A stretch of DNA of 10,381 nucleotides from Planctomycetota bacterium (GTDB lineage Bacteria > Planctomycetota > UBA11346). Shown here piece by piece: positions 1 through 9,301 of the stretch (the stretch's first letter is position 1; every line of letters begins with the position of its first letter). The stretch lies in contig JACDEC010000069.1 of the NCBI GenBank assembly GCA_013816645.1, positions 1 through 10,381 on the forward strand, read 5' to 3'. A program made the position numbers and the translations under genes. A model generated the notes under the pieces. The model searched no databases. It saw nothing but the letters and a program-made list of their open reading frames with translations, and had not been told where the DNA came from.

Positions 1-525
1 CGACCGAGTGGAGCGTCAGGCTCGGCGGCACCGCGGCGGCGAGTTCGTCGGCGATCGGCGCCGGCTGCGGTGCCGGCGCTCCGCGCGCACTCGCGCGCAA
101 GGTCGCGATGCGCTGCAGCAGATGCTCGGCCTTGGCGCTGGGCTCCTGCGCGGCGCTCAGCCGCAGTTCGCGTTCGGCCTCATCGAGCCTGCCGCGTTCG
201 ATCAGCACGGCTGCGAGCTCGCGGTGCACGAAGCACTGCACGAAGTGCATGCCGTAGGTGCGGGCCCGGCGGCTGTCATCGGCGCGGGTGGCGAGGCAGG
301 CGCGGAAATCCCGTTCGGCCTCGTCCCAGAAGCCACCGCGGCTCCAGCTGACCCCGCGCTCGTAGTAGTGCCACCAGCGTTGGCGGAACGGCTGGACGGT
401 GGTGCCGTAGGTCACCCCGTCGACGCTGCGCGCGGCGGGTTGGCGGGCAGCGCAGCTGACGGCCGCCAAGGCCGCCGCCGCGAGCGCGCACGCGCCCACT
501 CCGCGGAAGCGTCGGCTGCCTGCCC

Positions 526-529
<4 letters not shown>
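1..529 (-). CDS. TPR-type putative lipoprotein, C-terminus beyond window edge (partial)
   Basis: This reading frame starts at ATG 529-527 and stays open for 176 codons to the left edge, so the C-terminus is missing. The N-terminus (residues 1-25) has a basic start (MRAGSRRFR) and an Ala-rich hydrophobic stretch, then Cys26 in the context LAAVSC. That is a relaxed lipobox, so export and lipid anchoring are likely. Residues about 52-142 look like tetratricopeptide helices: YYERGVSWSRGGFWDEAERD, then HRELAAVLIERGRLDEAERE and a third helix ending LLQRI. The stretch TYGMHFVQCFVHREL (91-105) recalls a motif I associate from memory with bacterial TPR lipoproteins. After residue 148 the chain becomes Ala/Pro-rich. 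The start codon overlaps the kinase stop (ATGA) and has no Shine-Dalgarno of its own, so it probably depends on coupled translation from the kinase. The exact function is unknown; it may be a partner or scaffold for the kinase's outer domain. The antisense frame over this stretch is a mirror artefact. Confidence 0.8.
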
Positions 530-2271
<1,742 letters not shown>

Positions 2272-2279
2272 GTTTGCCG

Positions 2280-2284
2280 CCTCC
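2280..2284 (-). promoter_or_regulatory. Ribosome-binding site of the kinase gene
   Basis: On the minus strand GGAGG lies 8 bases before the ATG at 2271. It decides in favour of this start over in-frame starts farther upstream such as the ATG at 2463. Confidence 0.8.
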
Positions 2285-2452
2285 ACGGGTGAGCGGCGCC
2301 ACAGTATGTACTCGGAATCGACAGGATGGTAGTCCGACCTCACTGATGCGCAGATCACGCTTTCGTCGCGAATGTGCGTTTCTACCGGTATTCGCCGGGA
2401 AGAGCTGGTGAAGAAATGCTGCCATTGGTGCAGATGGGTGCATTGCCCGGAG

Positions 2453-2482
2453 GTGACGGTCATACGATGCGAATAGTAATAT
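2453..2482 (+). promoter_or_regulatory. Candidate sigma70-like promoter for the DUF1592 operon
   Basis: GTGACG (2453-2458, 4 of 6 to the -35 consensus) is separated by 18 bases from TAATAT (2477-2482, 4 of 6 to the -10 consensus). Transcription would begin near 2489, giving a leader of about 90 bases. The match is weak. The support is its position in the AT-richer part of the divergent gap. Confidence 0.3.
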
Positions 2483-2492
2483 CGAGGTCGAT
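2481..2492. repeat. Short perfect dyad, possible operator
   Basis: ATCGA and TCGAT form a perfect 5-bp inverted repeat around a 2-base GG centre. It overlaps the end of the candidate -10 box and the predicted transcription start, a place where a dimeric repressor could act. Five base pairs could easily arise by chance. Confidence 0.2.
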
Positions 2493-2581
2493 TTCTCCGG
2501 CTGACTCGCCTTTGGCAACGTCGGGAAAGACGGCACCAACAGTAGCTCGATCAGCCGGTAGGACCGTGCGCTGGGAGTCTC

Positions 2582-4867
2582 ATGAAGCCGCCAGCATGGA
2601 TGCTCGCGTTGGGTGCGGTCGTTGCGCTGGGAGCGTCGGAGACGCCGCCCGACTTCGCCCACGATATCCGCCCGCTGCTCGAGACCCACTGCTTCGAGTG
2701 CCACGGCCCGGACAAGCACAAGGGCGACGTCAACCTCGCCAATTACGACAGCCTCACCGCCGTGCAGGGCGCATTGCCGCTGTGGCGGTCGGTCGGCAAT
2801 ATCGTGCGCAGCGGCGAGATGCCGCCGCCCTCGGCCAAAGCCGCGCTCTCTGAGGCCGACCGCGCCAAACTCGCGCGTTGGGCGGCGTCGATCCGTTTCG
2901 GCGGCGCGGCGGATCCAGGGCGGGTCACCTTGCATCGGCTCAACCGCGCGGAATACGACAACACCATCCGCGACCTCTTCGGCTTGGACCTCGATGCCGC
3001 CGCCGCATTCCCCACCGACGATACCGGCGAGGGTTTCGACAACATCGCCGACGTGCTGTCGTTGTCCCCGCTGCTGCTCGAGAAGTACCTCGCGGCCAGC
3101 GAACGCATCGCGGCGCGGGTGATCGCGCTGGGCCAGGTATCGGTACGCGTCGGCGTGGACGCGATCGCCGCCTCCGCGGGCGGTAAACCGCTCGCCATTC
3201 CAGTCGAGGACGGTGCGCGCACCCTGACCGACGGCGGCGAGTTGGCGGCCCCGCTGTTCGTGTCCAGCGACGGCAAGTACACACTCAAGATCAAGGCCGG
3301 CGCCGATCAGGCCGGCAACGAGCCGGTGCGCATGGCGGTCAGGATCGACGACCGGGTGGTGAAGGAATTCCGCGTGGTCTCCAAACGCGGATCGCCGGGA
3401 GCCTACACCGTCACCGGCCTGCCGATCAGTCGCGGCACCCACTCCGTCGCGCTGATCTTCCTCAATCCCTTCAGCGGCGAGAGCGCCCCCGGCAAACCGG
3501 CCAAGCGCGCGCTGGCGGTCCAGTCGATCGAGCTGGTCGGCGCGCCGGCGCCGGCCAAGAGCGAGACCCACCGCCGGCTGGTCGTCGCCGAACCGTCGGC
3601 GGAACTGCCCAAACGCGAAGCGGCGCGCGCGGTGCTGGCCCGCCTGCTGCCGCGCGCCTTCCGCCGTCCGGCATCCGCCGAAGAGATCGATCGGCTGCTC
3701 GCGCTGTTCGATGCCGCCGACCAGGCCGGCGAACCCTACGAAGGCGCGCTGCGCCTGGTGGTGCAGGCGGTGCTGGTCTCGCCGAGCTTCCTCTACCGGG
3801 TCGAGCCCGACGGCAAGGCCGGTTCGGACGGCATCTACCGGCTCGACGGCCATCAGGTCGCTTCGCGCCTGTCGTACTTCCTGTGGTCGTCGATGCCCGA
3901 CGAGGCGCTCTTCGCGGCCGCGGCCAAGGGCGATCTCGATCACCCGGAGAAGCTCGACGCCGAGGTCCGGCGCATGCTGCGCGACCCCAAGGCGCGCGCG
4001 CTGGTCGACGGGTTCGCCGACCAGTGGCTGCTGGTGCGCAACCTCGAGGAGCTCGAGCTCGACCCCAAGCAGTTCCCCGAGTTCGACAAGGGGCTGCGCC
4101 GGGCGATGGCCGACGAGGCCCTGCTGTTCTTCGAGGCGGTGATGCGCGAGGACCGCAGCATCCTCGAGTTCGTCAACGCCGACTGGACCTTCGTCAACGA
4201 CAAGCTCGCCAAGGTCTACGCGATCAGCGGGGTGAGCGGCCCGCAGATGCGCAAGGTGACGCTGATCGACCCCAATCGCGGCGGCGTCCTGGGCATGGCG
4301 GCGATCATGGCGGTGACCTCCAACCCGGCGCGCACCAGCCCGGCGCGACGCGGCAAGTTCATCCTCGAGCAGCTGCTCGACGATCCGCCGCCGCCGCCGC
4401 CGGCGAACGCCGGCACCCTGCCCGAGAAGAGCGAAGCGACCGCTGGTCTGACCACCCGCCAGCTGCTCGAGCGGCACCGCTCCGATCCGACTTGCGCGTC
4501 CTGCCACGTGCGCCTCGATCCCCTGGGTTTTGCGCTCGAGGCCTACGATCCGATCGGCCGCTACCGCACTAAGGACGGCGGATTGCCCGTCGACACCGCC
4601 TCGGTGATGACCGATGGCACGCGCATCAACGGCGCGCGCGAGCTCAAGACCATCCTGCTCCAGACCCGGCGCATCGACTTCGCGCGCTGCCTGGTGTCCA
4701 AGCTGCTGACCTACGCCCTCGGCCGCGGTCTGCAGCCCTACGACGAGCCGACCGTTGACGCCATCGTCAAGGACCTCGAAGCCGATGGCTGGCGCTTCTC
4801 GAGCCTGGTCACCGGCATCGCCCGCAGCTATCCGTTCCTCCATCGCCGCATCAGGAGCTCGCCATGA
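2582..4867 (+). CDS. Exported planctomycete-type cytochrome c protein with DUF1587/DUF1595/DUF1592/DUF1588/DUF1585 modules
   Basis: This 761-residue protein begins with a Sec-type signal peptide (1-19, MKPPAWMLALGAVVALGAS) and GGGAG 4 bases before the ATG. Residues 24-104 are a planctomycete-type cytochrome c domain: haem site CFECH (37-41) and a downstream MPPP (80-83) whose Met80 is the likely sixth iron ligand. Then come DUF1587 (about 113-180, LHRLNRAEYDNTIRDLFG), an inserted beta-rich region (about 185-320) resembling the Ca-dependent xylan-binding module, DUF1595 (about 345-408), DUF1592 (about 420-548), DUF1588 (about 565-665) with a Pro run at 602-607 and a second CxxCH (CASCH, 638-642), and DUF1585 (about 695-755, FARCLVSKLLTYALGRG). 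Length and domain order are normal for the family. The biochemical role of these modules is not established; covalent haem points to periplasmic electron transfer, and the inserted module to carbohydrate binding. Its stop overlaps the next start (ATGA), as these families usually travel together. Confidence 0.93.
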   Translation: MKPPAWMLALGAVVALGASETPPDFAHDIRPLLETHCFECHGPDKHKGDVNLANYDSLTAVQGALPLWRSVGNIVRSGEMPPPSAKAALSEADRAKLARWAASIRFGGAADPGRVTLHRLNRAEYDNTIRDLFGLDLDAAAAFPTDDTGEGFDNIADVLSLSPLLLEKYLAASERIAARVIALGQVSVRVGVDAIAASAGGKPLAIPVEDGARTLTDGGELAAPLFVSSDGKYTLKIKAGADQAGNEPVRMAVRIDDRVVKEFRVVSKRGSPGAYTVTGLPISRGTHSVALIFLNPFSGESAPGKPAKRALAVQSIELVGAPAPAKSETHRRLVVAEPSAELPKREAARAVLARLLPRAFRRPASAEEIDRLLALFDAADQAGEPYEGALRLVVQAVLVSPSFLYRVEPDGKAGSDGIYRLDGHQVASRLSYFLWSSMPDEALFAAAAKGDLDHPEKLDAEVRRMLRDPKARALVDGFADQWLLVRNLEELELDPKQFPEFDKGLRRAMADEALLFFEAVMREDRSILEFVNADWTFVNDKLAKVYAISGVSGPQMRKVTLIDPNRGGVLGMAAIMAVTSNPARTSPARRGKFILEQLLDDPPPPPPANAGTLPEKSEATAGLTTRQLLERHRSDPTCASCHVRLDPLGFALEAYDPIGRYRTKDGGLPVDTASVMTDGTRINGARELKTILLQTRRIDFARCLVSKLLTYALGRGLQPYDEPTVDAIVKDLEADGWRFSSLVTGIARSYPFLHRRIRSSP

Positions 4868-6204
4868 GCGCAGCCTGGAAGATCTCGCGCCGCACCATGC
4901 TCAAGGGCCTCGGCTGCGCCATGGGCCTGCCGCTGCTCGAACAGATGGGCTGGGCCGACGACCCCAAGGGCAAGGCCGGCAAGCCGCCGGTGCGCCTCGG
5001 TTTCCTGATGATCCCCAACGGCGTCAACACCGCGAACTGGAACCTGCCGCCGCGCGCTGGCGGCGCCGCCAAGCTGTCGCCGACGCTCGAGCCGCTCAAG
5101 AACGTGATGGCCGAGCTGCTGGTGATCTCCGGCCTGCGCCACGACAAGGCCAACGCCAACGGCGACGGAGCCGGGGACCACGCGCGCGAGACCGGCACCT
5201 TCCTGACCGGCGCGCAGATCCGCAAGACCGCGGGCACCGACATCCAATGCGGGCAGTCCGTCGATCAGCTCGCCGCCAGCCGCATCGGTCACCTGACCTC
5301 GCTGCCCTCGCTCGAACTCGGCGTCGACAAGGGCGGCCAGGCCGGCAACTGCGATTCCGGCTACAGCTGCGTCTACACCCAGAACATCTCGTGGCGCACC
5401 GCGACCTCGCCGATGGCCAAGGAGACCGACCCGCGGGCGGTCTTCCAACGGTTGTTCCAGGATGTCCGCCAGGGCGCCGGGGCCCAGGCCGCGGGCGGCG
5501 AGGTCATGCTGCGGCGCAGCGTGCTCGACCTGGTGCGCGAGGACGCCAAGCGCCTGCGCGCCACGCTCGGCGGCAGCGACGGGCCGAAGCTCGACGAGTA
5601 CCTCGAATCGATCCGCGCGATGGAGCAGCGCATCGAGCACGCGAGCAAGAACCCGGGCGGCGCCAAGGCGGTGCCGGCGGACCTCAAGGAGCCCGAGGCG
5701 CCCAAGGATTTCGACCAGCACGTGAAGCTGATGTTCGACCTGCTCACCCTGGCCTGGCAGACCGACACCACGCGCGTCACCAGCTTCATGTTCGGCAACG
5801 GCGGATCGGGGCGCAACTACGCCAACCTCGGCATCACCGGCGGGCACCACGAACTCTCGCACCACGGCAACGACGCCAAGAAGGTCGAGGCGATCCAGAA
5901 GATCGACCGCTACCACGTCGAGTTGTTCGCCTACCTGCTCGAGAAGCTCAAGGGCGTCAAGGAAGGCAACGGCACGCTCCTCGACAACTGCATGGTGCTC
6001 TACGGCTCCGCGCTCGGCGATGGCGACCGGCACAACCACAACGATCTCCCCGTGCTGCTCGCCGGTCGCGGCGGCGGCACCGTCAACACCGGCCGCCCGC
6101 TCGCCGCCAAGGGCAACATGTGCGATCTGTTCCTGGGCATGCTGGCCCGCGCCGGCGCCCCGGCCGGCCAATTCGGCGACAGCTCCGGGAAGATGGACCT
6201 GTGA
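4864..6204 (+). CDS. Tat-exported DUF1552 family protein
   Basis: This 446-residue protein has a twin-arginine signal (SRRTMLKGLG, residues 8-17, followed by a short hydrophobic run), so it is probably exported folded. The body reads as a full-length DUF1552 protein: RLGFLMIPNGVN (44-55), GDHAR (104-108), GHHELSHHG (327-335) and GSALGDGDRHNHNDLPVLLAG (381-401, given here in part as the His/Asp-rich block near the C-terminus). The recurring His and Asp residues suggest a metal site, and I recall the related DUF1501 group as alkaline-phosphatase-like. No activity is established for DUF1552. AGGAG (4853-4857) lies 6 bases before the ATG, inside the previous gene, and the ATG overlaps its stop. 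Pairing with a DUF1592-type gene is common in Planctomycetota, Verrucomicrobiota and Myxococcota, which implies a joint role. Confidence 0.92.
   Translation: MSAAWKISRRTMLKGLGCAMGLPLLEQMGWADDPKGKAGKPPVRLGFLMIPNGVNTANWNLPPRAGGAAKLSPTLEPLKNVMAELLVISGLRHDKANANGDGAGDHARETGTFLTGAQIRKTAGTDIQCGQSVDQLAASRIGHLTSLPSLELGVDKGGQAGNCDSGYSCVYTQNISWRTATSPMAKETDPRAVFQRLFQDVRQGAGAQAAGGEVMLRRSVLDLVREDAKRLRATLGGSDGPKLDEYLESIRAMEQRIEHASKNPGGAKAVPADLKEPEAPKDFDQHVKLMFDLLTLAWQTDTTRVTSFMFGNGGSGRNYANLGITGGHHELSHHGNDAKKVEAIQKIDRYHVELFAYLLEKLKGVKEGNGTLLDNCMVLYGSALGDGDRHNHNDLPVLLAGRGGGTVNTGRPLAAKGNMCDLFLGMLARAGAPAGQFGDSSGKMDL
6187..6192 (+). promoter_or_regulatory. Ribosome-binding site supporting the GTG start of the hydrolase gene
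   Basis: GGGAAG lies 8 bases before GTG 6201, within the end of the DUF1552 gene. The in-frame ATG at 6219 has no such motif, so GTG, which also forms a GTGA overlap, is preferred. Confidence 0.5.
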
Positions 6205-7622
6205 TCGCGCATCGCCAGATGGCGCTCGCTCGCCGAGCCGCCCAGCCGCTGACGATGATCGCGATGCTGTCGATCCTGACCTCCGCCGCGGCCTGGGCGT
6301 TGTCCGAGGACGAGCTCTTCGAGACCCCTGAACACGTGCTGGTCGCCGCCAGCGCGCGCGATGCGGGGAAGCCGGCGACGTTCGTGCTGAAATACGCCCT
6401 CGAGGCGCCGGCCACCGCTCCCGAACACGGCTTCGGGCTGTTCGTGTGCTTCCATGGCCATGGCGGCCAGGCGCCGCACGAGGCGCGCACCGTCATCGCC
6501 ACGCTCAAGCGCCTGGGCCTGAGCGACGGCTACGTGGTGCTCGGCGCCAAGTCGCAGGGCGCAGGCTGGGACATGAAGGTCGACGACCTGCCCGTCACCA
6601 AGCTGATCGCCTGGGCCAAGCAGGCCTTCCCGATCGATCCGCGGCGGATCTACGTGTTCGGGATGAGTTCGGGCGGCGGCATGTCCGGCGGCTACGGCGT
6701 CAAGCATCCCGAGAGCATCGCCGCGGCGATCATCTTCGGATCCGGCACCTGGAACATCCCCGCGGTCAAGGACGCCGCCCTGACCATGCCCGACTTCTAC
6801 CACGTCATGGGCCTGCTCGACGACGACCCGCACAAGAACGCCTCCCGTCAGGGCTGCGCCAACCTCAAGAAGCTCGGCTACCGCAGCATCTACCGCGAGG
6901 TCGACGGTCTGGGCCACACCTCGAATCATCCGCCGACCAACGATGACTCGGTGCTGTGGGCGACGCGCTTGCGCCACAAGTTGATCGCCCCGGTCGGGGG
7001 CGATCTCGACGCGCTGAAGGCGGTGCTGCGGCCGAGCAAGGCCAAGCCGACGACGCCCGCGGCGATCGAGGAGGTGGTGCGCGTCGGCGGCCCACCCGCC
7101 GGGCCGGCTGCGGTGCTCGCCCTCAAGGACAAGGACCCCACGGTGAAGACCGCCGCCGCCGAGGCCTTCGCCCGTTCGCTGTTCGGCGACGAACCGCTGG
7201 TCGCCCTGGCCCGCGCCCTGCGCGACGACAGCGCCGAGTTGCGCGCCGCGGCCTTCGCGTCGCTGGCGACCTGCGCCAACTGGCGCTATTCCACGGCGCA
7301 GCAGGCGCTGATGCAGGCCGCGACGGCCAAGCGCATGGATCAGGCCGATCGCCTGCTGGCGATCGCCGGGCTGGCCGCGGCCGTGCGCTTCCAGGTGAAG
7401 GGGAACTACCAGGATCCGCCGCTGTTCGCATGCCTGGTCGGCCTGCTCGACGACGACGACCAGGCTGTGCGCGCCGCCGCCTTCGCGGTGCTCGAGCCGT
7501 GCCAGCCCAGCGCCTACGACGCGGTGGCCGACAAGCCCGGTCGCGCGGCCGCGCTCGGCGCGTGGCGCGCCTGGGCCGCAGCGCTCAAACCCAGCGAGGA
7601 TGCCTTCATCGACGCCCGCTAG
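6201..7622 (+). CDS. Exported alpha/beta-hydrolase (PHB-depolymerase/feruloyl-esterase-like) with C-terminal HEAT repeats
   Basis: With the GTG start the protein has 473 residues. An N-terminal signal peptide (basic start, hydrophobic core about 18-31) is likely cut after AWA (31-33). Residues about 42-262 form an alpha/beta-hydrolase: HGHGG oxyanion motif (85-89), nucleophile elbow GMSSG (154-158, Ser156), probable acid among Asp207-209, and catalytic His239 in GLGHT. This is the layout of secreted esterases such as polyhydroxybutyrate depolymerases and feruloyl or acetylxylan esterases; the substrate cannot be read from sequence. Residues about 268-465 are HEAT/PBS-like helical repeats, clearest at 300-325, 331-357 and 407-433 (DDQAVRAAAFAVLEP). 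These usually bind proteins. The start overlaps the DUF1552 stop (GTGA). A longer frame beginning at 4755 is an extension through the other genes and is not real. Starting at ATG 6219 would still keep the signal peptide. Confidence 0.85.
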   Translation: MIAHRQMALARRAAQPLTMIAMLSILTSAAAWALSEDELFETPEHVLVAASARDAGKPATFVLKYALEAPATAPEHGFGLFVCFHGHGGQAPHEARTVIATLKRLGLSDGYVVLGAKSQGAGWDMKVDDLPVTKLIAWAKQAFPIDPRRIYVFGMSSGGGMSGGYGVKHPESIAAAIIFGSGTWNIPAVKDAALTMPDFYHVMGLLDDDPHKNASRQGCANLKKLGYRSIYREVDGLGHTSNHPPTNDDSVLWATRLRHKLIAPVGGDLDALKAVLRPSKAKPTTPAAIEEVVRVGGPPAGPAAVLALKDKDPTVKTAAAEAFARSLFGDEPLVALARALRDDSAELRAAAFASLATCANWRYSTAQQALMQAATAKRMDQADRLLAIAGLAAAVRFQVKGNYQDPPLFACLVGLLDDDDQAVRAAAFAVLEPCQPSAYDAVADKPGRAAALGAWRAWAAALKPSEDAFIDAR

Positions 7623-7758
7623 GGCAAGCGGCGAACGCCAAGCCGCAACAGCCGGCCGCGTTGCAGCCAGGCGATGCGAAGTTTGCCGCTGATGTCCCGG
7701 ACCCTACGACCGGTGCACCCATGGCCTGGACGGCCGGGAGTGGAACGGAGGGGGCGTC
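7623..7758 (+). other. Intergenic spacer before the MBOAT gene with an imperfect inverted repeat
   Basis: These 136 bp separate the three coupled genes from the acyltransferase pair. GCAAC (7645-7649) pairs with GTTGC (7660-7664), extended by two pairs after one mismatch (7642-7643 with 7666-7667). No T-run follows, so a Rho-independent terminator is not supported. A TTGCCG/TACGAC pair (7683-7688, 7705-7710) is too weak to call a promoter. Whether transcription continues through is open. Confidence 0.4.
7747..7754 (+). promoter_or_regulatory. Strong ribosome-binding site for the GTG start of the MBOAT gene
   Basis: GGAGGGGG ends 4 bases before GTG 7759. With the family-typical first residues (LFNSHVFIFLFLP) it fixes the start at this GTG. 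Confidence 0.75.
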
Positions 7759-9282
7759 GTGCTGTTCAATTCCCACGTCTTCATCTTCCTGTTCCTGCCC
7801 TTGTGCCTGCTCGGCTACGGAATCGCCGGCCGCACCCTGGGCGGTCGCGCGGCGATGGCCTTCCTGGCCTTGGCGTCGCTGGGCTTCTACGGCTGGTGGA
7901 ACCCGGTCTACGTGCCGCTGATCGTGGGTGTGATGACCGCGAACTACCTGGTCGGCACCTGGTTGGGCCGTCTGCACGAGCGTGGCGGGCTGGGCGGGCG
8001 CCTGCTCCTGACCGCGGGCATCGTCGGCAATCTCGCCATGCTCTGCTGGTTCAAATACGCCAACTTCCTGATCGACAGCGTGCGCGCCACGACTGGTGCG
8101 GATCTGCCGTTGCTCGAGGTGGTGCTGCCGCTTGGCATCTCGTTCTTCACCTTCCAGAAGATCGCCTACCTCGTCGATTCCTACCGCGGGCTGACCCGTG
8201 GCTACGGTTTCGTCGACTATTCGCTGTTCGTGCTGTTCTTCCCGCAGCTGATCGCCGGGCCGATCGTCCATCACAAGGAGGTGGTGCCGCAGTTCGAGCG
8301 CGCCGATGGCCGGATCACCGCCGCCGACCTGTCGGTCGGCCTGACCATCTTCGCCATCGGCCTGTTCAAGAAGGCGATCCTCGCCGACGGCATCGCGCCC
8401 GACGCCAACCACCTCTTCGGTTCGGTCCACGAAGGGGGGCAGCCGCAGCTGGTCGCATCCTGGATCGGCGCGCTCGCCTACACCCTGCAGCTCTACTTCG
8501 ACTTCTCCGGCTACAGCGACATGGCCATCGGCCTGTCGCGCATGTTCGGCATCTGCATGCCCGCGAACTTCGATTCGCCCTACAAGGCGGTCAACATCGT
8601 CGAATTCTGGCGCCGCTGGCACATGACCCTGTCGCGTTTCCTGCGCGACTACCTCTACGTCGCGCTCGGCGGCAACCGCAAGGGCCCGGTGAGGCGTTAC
8701 GCCAACCTGGTCACCACCATGCTGCTCGGCGGCCTCTGGCACGGCGCCGGCTGGACCTTCGTGTTCTGGGGCCTGCTCCATGGCGGGTACCTGTGCGTCA
8801 ACCATGCCTGGCGACACGTGACCGCGGGCATGGCCTGGGCGTCCTCGGCGTGGATCCGTCCCGCCTACCAGGGCGTCACGCTGCTCGCGGTGATCGTCGG
8901 CTGGGTGTTCTTCCGCGCCGCCAGCTTCGCCGACGCCACCGCCGTGCTCACCGGCATGGTCGGAGTCCATGGCCTCGGCTTGCCCGCGCGCTTCGAACCC
9001 CTGGTGACCCGCTACGCGCCGATGGTGCCGGTCAGCTACGACCCCGTCGGGGCCAAGGTCGCCAGCCTGGCGTGGATCGTGGTGCTCGGCGCCATCGCCT
9101 TGTTCGCGCCGAACACCCAGGAGATCATGGCCCGGGCGACGCCGGTGCTCGACATGCCGACGCGCACCACGCGCCTGCGCTGGTCGCGATCGCTGCCCTG
9201 GGCAGCGGCGACCGGCGGCCTGGCGCTGATCGGGCTGCTCTCGCTCGGCCGGGTGAGCGAATTCCTCTACTTCCAGTTCTGA
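7759..9282 (+). CDS. AlgI/DltB-like MBOAT family O-acyltransferase
   Basis: This 507-residue polytopic membrane protein has the length and layout of AlgI-type MBOAT acyltransferases. It shows many hydrophobic segments, the typical start LFNSHVFIFLFLP, LPLGISFFTFQKIAYLVD (123-140), YFDFSGYSDMAIGLS (246-260), FWRRWHMTLSRFLRDYLY (283-300) with GGNRKG (304-309), and LLGGLWHGAGWTFVFWGLLH (322-341) holding the invariant His328. The C-terminus SEFLYFQF is also usual. Known members take an acyl group from a cytoplasmic donor and pass it across the inner membrane to modify alginate, peptidoglycan, teichoic acid or other exopolysaccharides. The glycan here cannot be told from sequence, and no alginate or cellulose synthesis genes are in the window. 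The next gene encodes the expected extracytoplasmic partner. The stop lies inside a 9-bp tandem repeat. Confidence 0.95.
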   Translation: MLFNSHVFIFLFLPLCLLGYGIAGRTLGGRAAMAFLALASLGFYGWWNPVYVPLIVGVMTANYLVGTWLGRLHERGGLGGRLLLTAGIVGNLAMLCWFKYANFLIDSVRATTGADLPLLEVVLPLGISFFTFQKIAYLVDSYRGLTRGYGFVDYSLFVLFFPQLIAGPIVHHKEVVPQFERADGRITAADLSVGLTIFAIGLFKKAILADGIAPDANHLFGSVHEGGQPQLVASWIGALAYTLQLYFDFSGYSDMAIGLSRMFGICMPANFDSPYKAVNIVEFWRRWHMTLSRFLRDYLYVALGGNRKGPVRRYANLVTTMLLGGLWHGAGWTFVFWGLLHGGYLCVNHAWRHVTAGMAWASSAWIRPAYQGVTLLAVIVGWVFFRAASFADATAVLTGMVGVHGLGLPARFEPLVTRYAPMVPVSYDPVGAKVASLAWIVVLGAIALFAPNTQEIMARATPVLDMPTRTTRLRWSRSLPWAAATGGLALIGLLSLGRVSEFLYFQF

Positions 9283-9291
9283 CAGTTCTGA
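9274..9291 (+). repeat. 9-bp tandem direct repeat over the MBOAT stop codon
   Basis: CAGTTCTGA occurs twice back to back. The first copy carries the last codons and TGA stop of the MBOAT gene; the second lies in the 19-bp spacer and places another TGA in the same frame. Confidence 0.85.
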
Positions 9292-9301
9292 AAGGGATCA
9301 C

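Larger units (their letters stand above)
2272..2581. other. Divergent intergenic region between kinase and DUF1592 operon
   Basis: This 310-bp gap must carry the promoters of both the leftward kinase/lipoprotein pair and the rightward operon. It is visibly less GC-rich around 2460-2530 than the flanking genes, as expected for a control region. I see no convincing small gene: the frames crossing it lack a ribosome-binding site and read as low-quality protein. A short stem (CGGT, 3-base loop, ACCG; 2556-2566) sits just before the ribosome-binding site GGGAG (2573-2577) of the next gene. I found no convincing leftward sigma70 promoter by eye. Confidence 0.7.

Noticed and set aside
2272..2463. 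64-residue N-terminal extension of the kinase
   Set aside because: No ribosome-binding site, unconvincing sequence, and GGAGG at proper spacing supports the ATG at 2271.
4828..6171. 447-codon minus-strand frame opposite the DUF1552 gene
   Set aside because: Antisense mirror of a gene with clear family motifs and a Tat signal.
4755..6200. Extension of the hydrolase frame upstream through the DUF1552 gene
   Set aside because: This stretch is Arg/Pro-rich out-of-frame reading of a real gene; the signal peptide and GTGA overlap place the start at 6201.
7683..7710. TTGCCG/TACGAC promoter-like pair before the MBOAT gene
   Set aside because: Only 4 of 6 and 3 of 6 consensus matches with 16-base spacing; expected by chance in such a sequence.
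7619..7758. Possible frameshifted continuation of the hydrolase gene into a Pro/Gln/Ala-rich frame
   Set aside because: The HEAT repeats end naturally before the TAG, and the alternative frame shows no domain; nothing requires a frameshift.
7606..8970. 454-codon minus-strand frame opposite the MBOAT gene
   Set aside because: Hydrophilic, His/Glu/Gln-rich mirror of a membrane protein; no domain and no ribosome-binding site noted.
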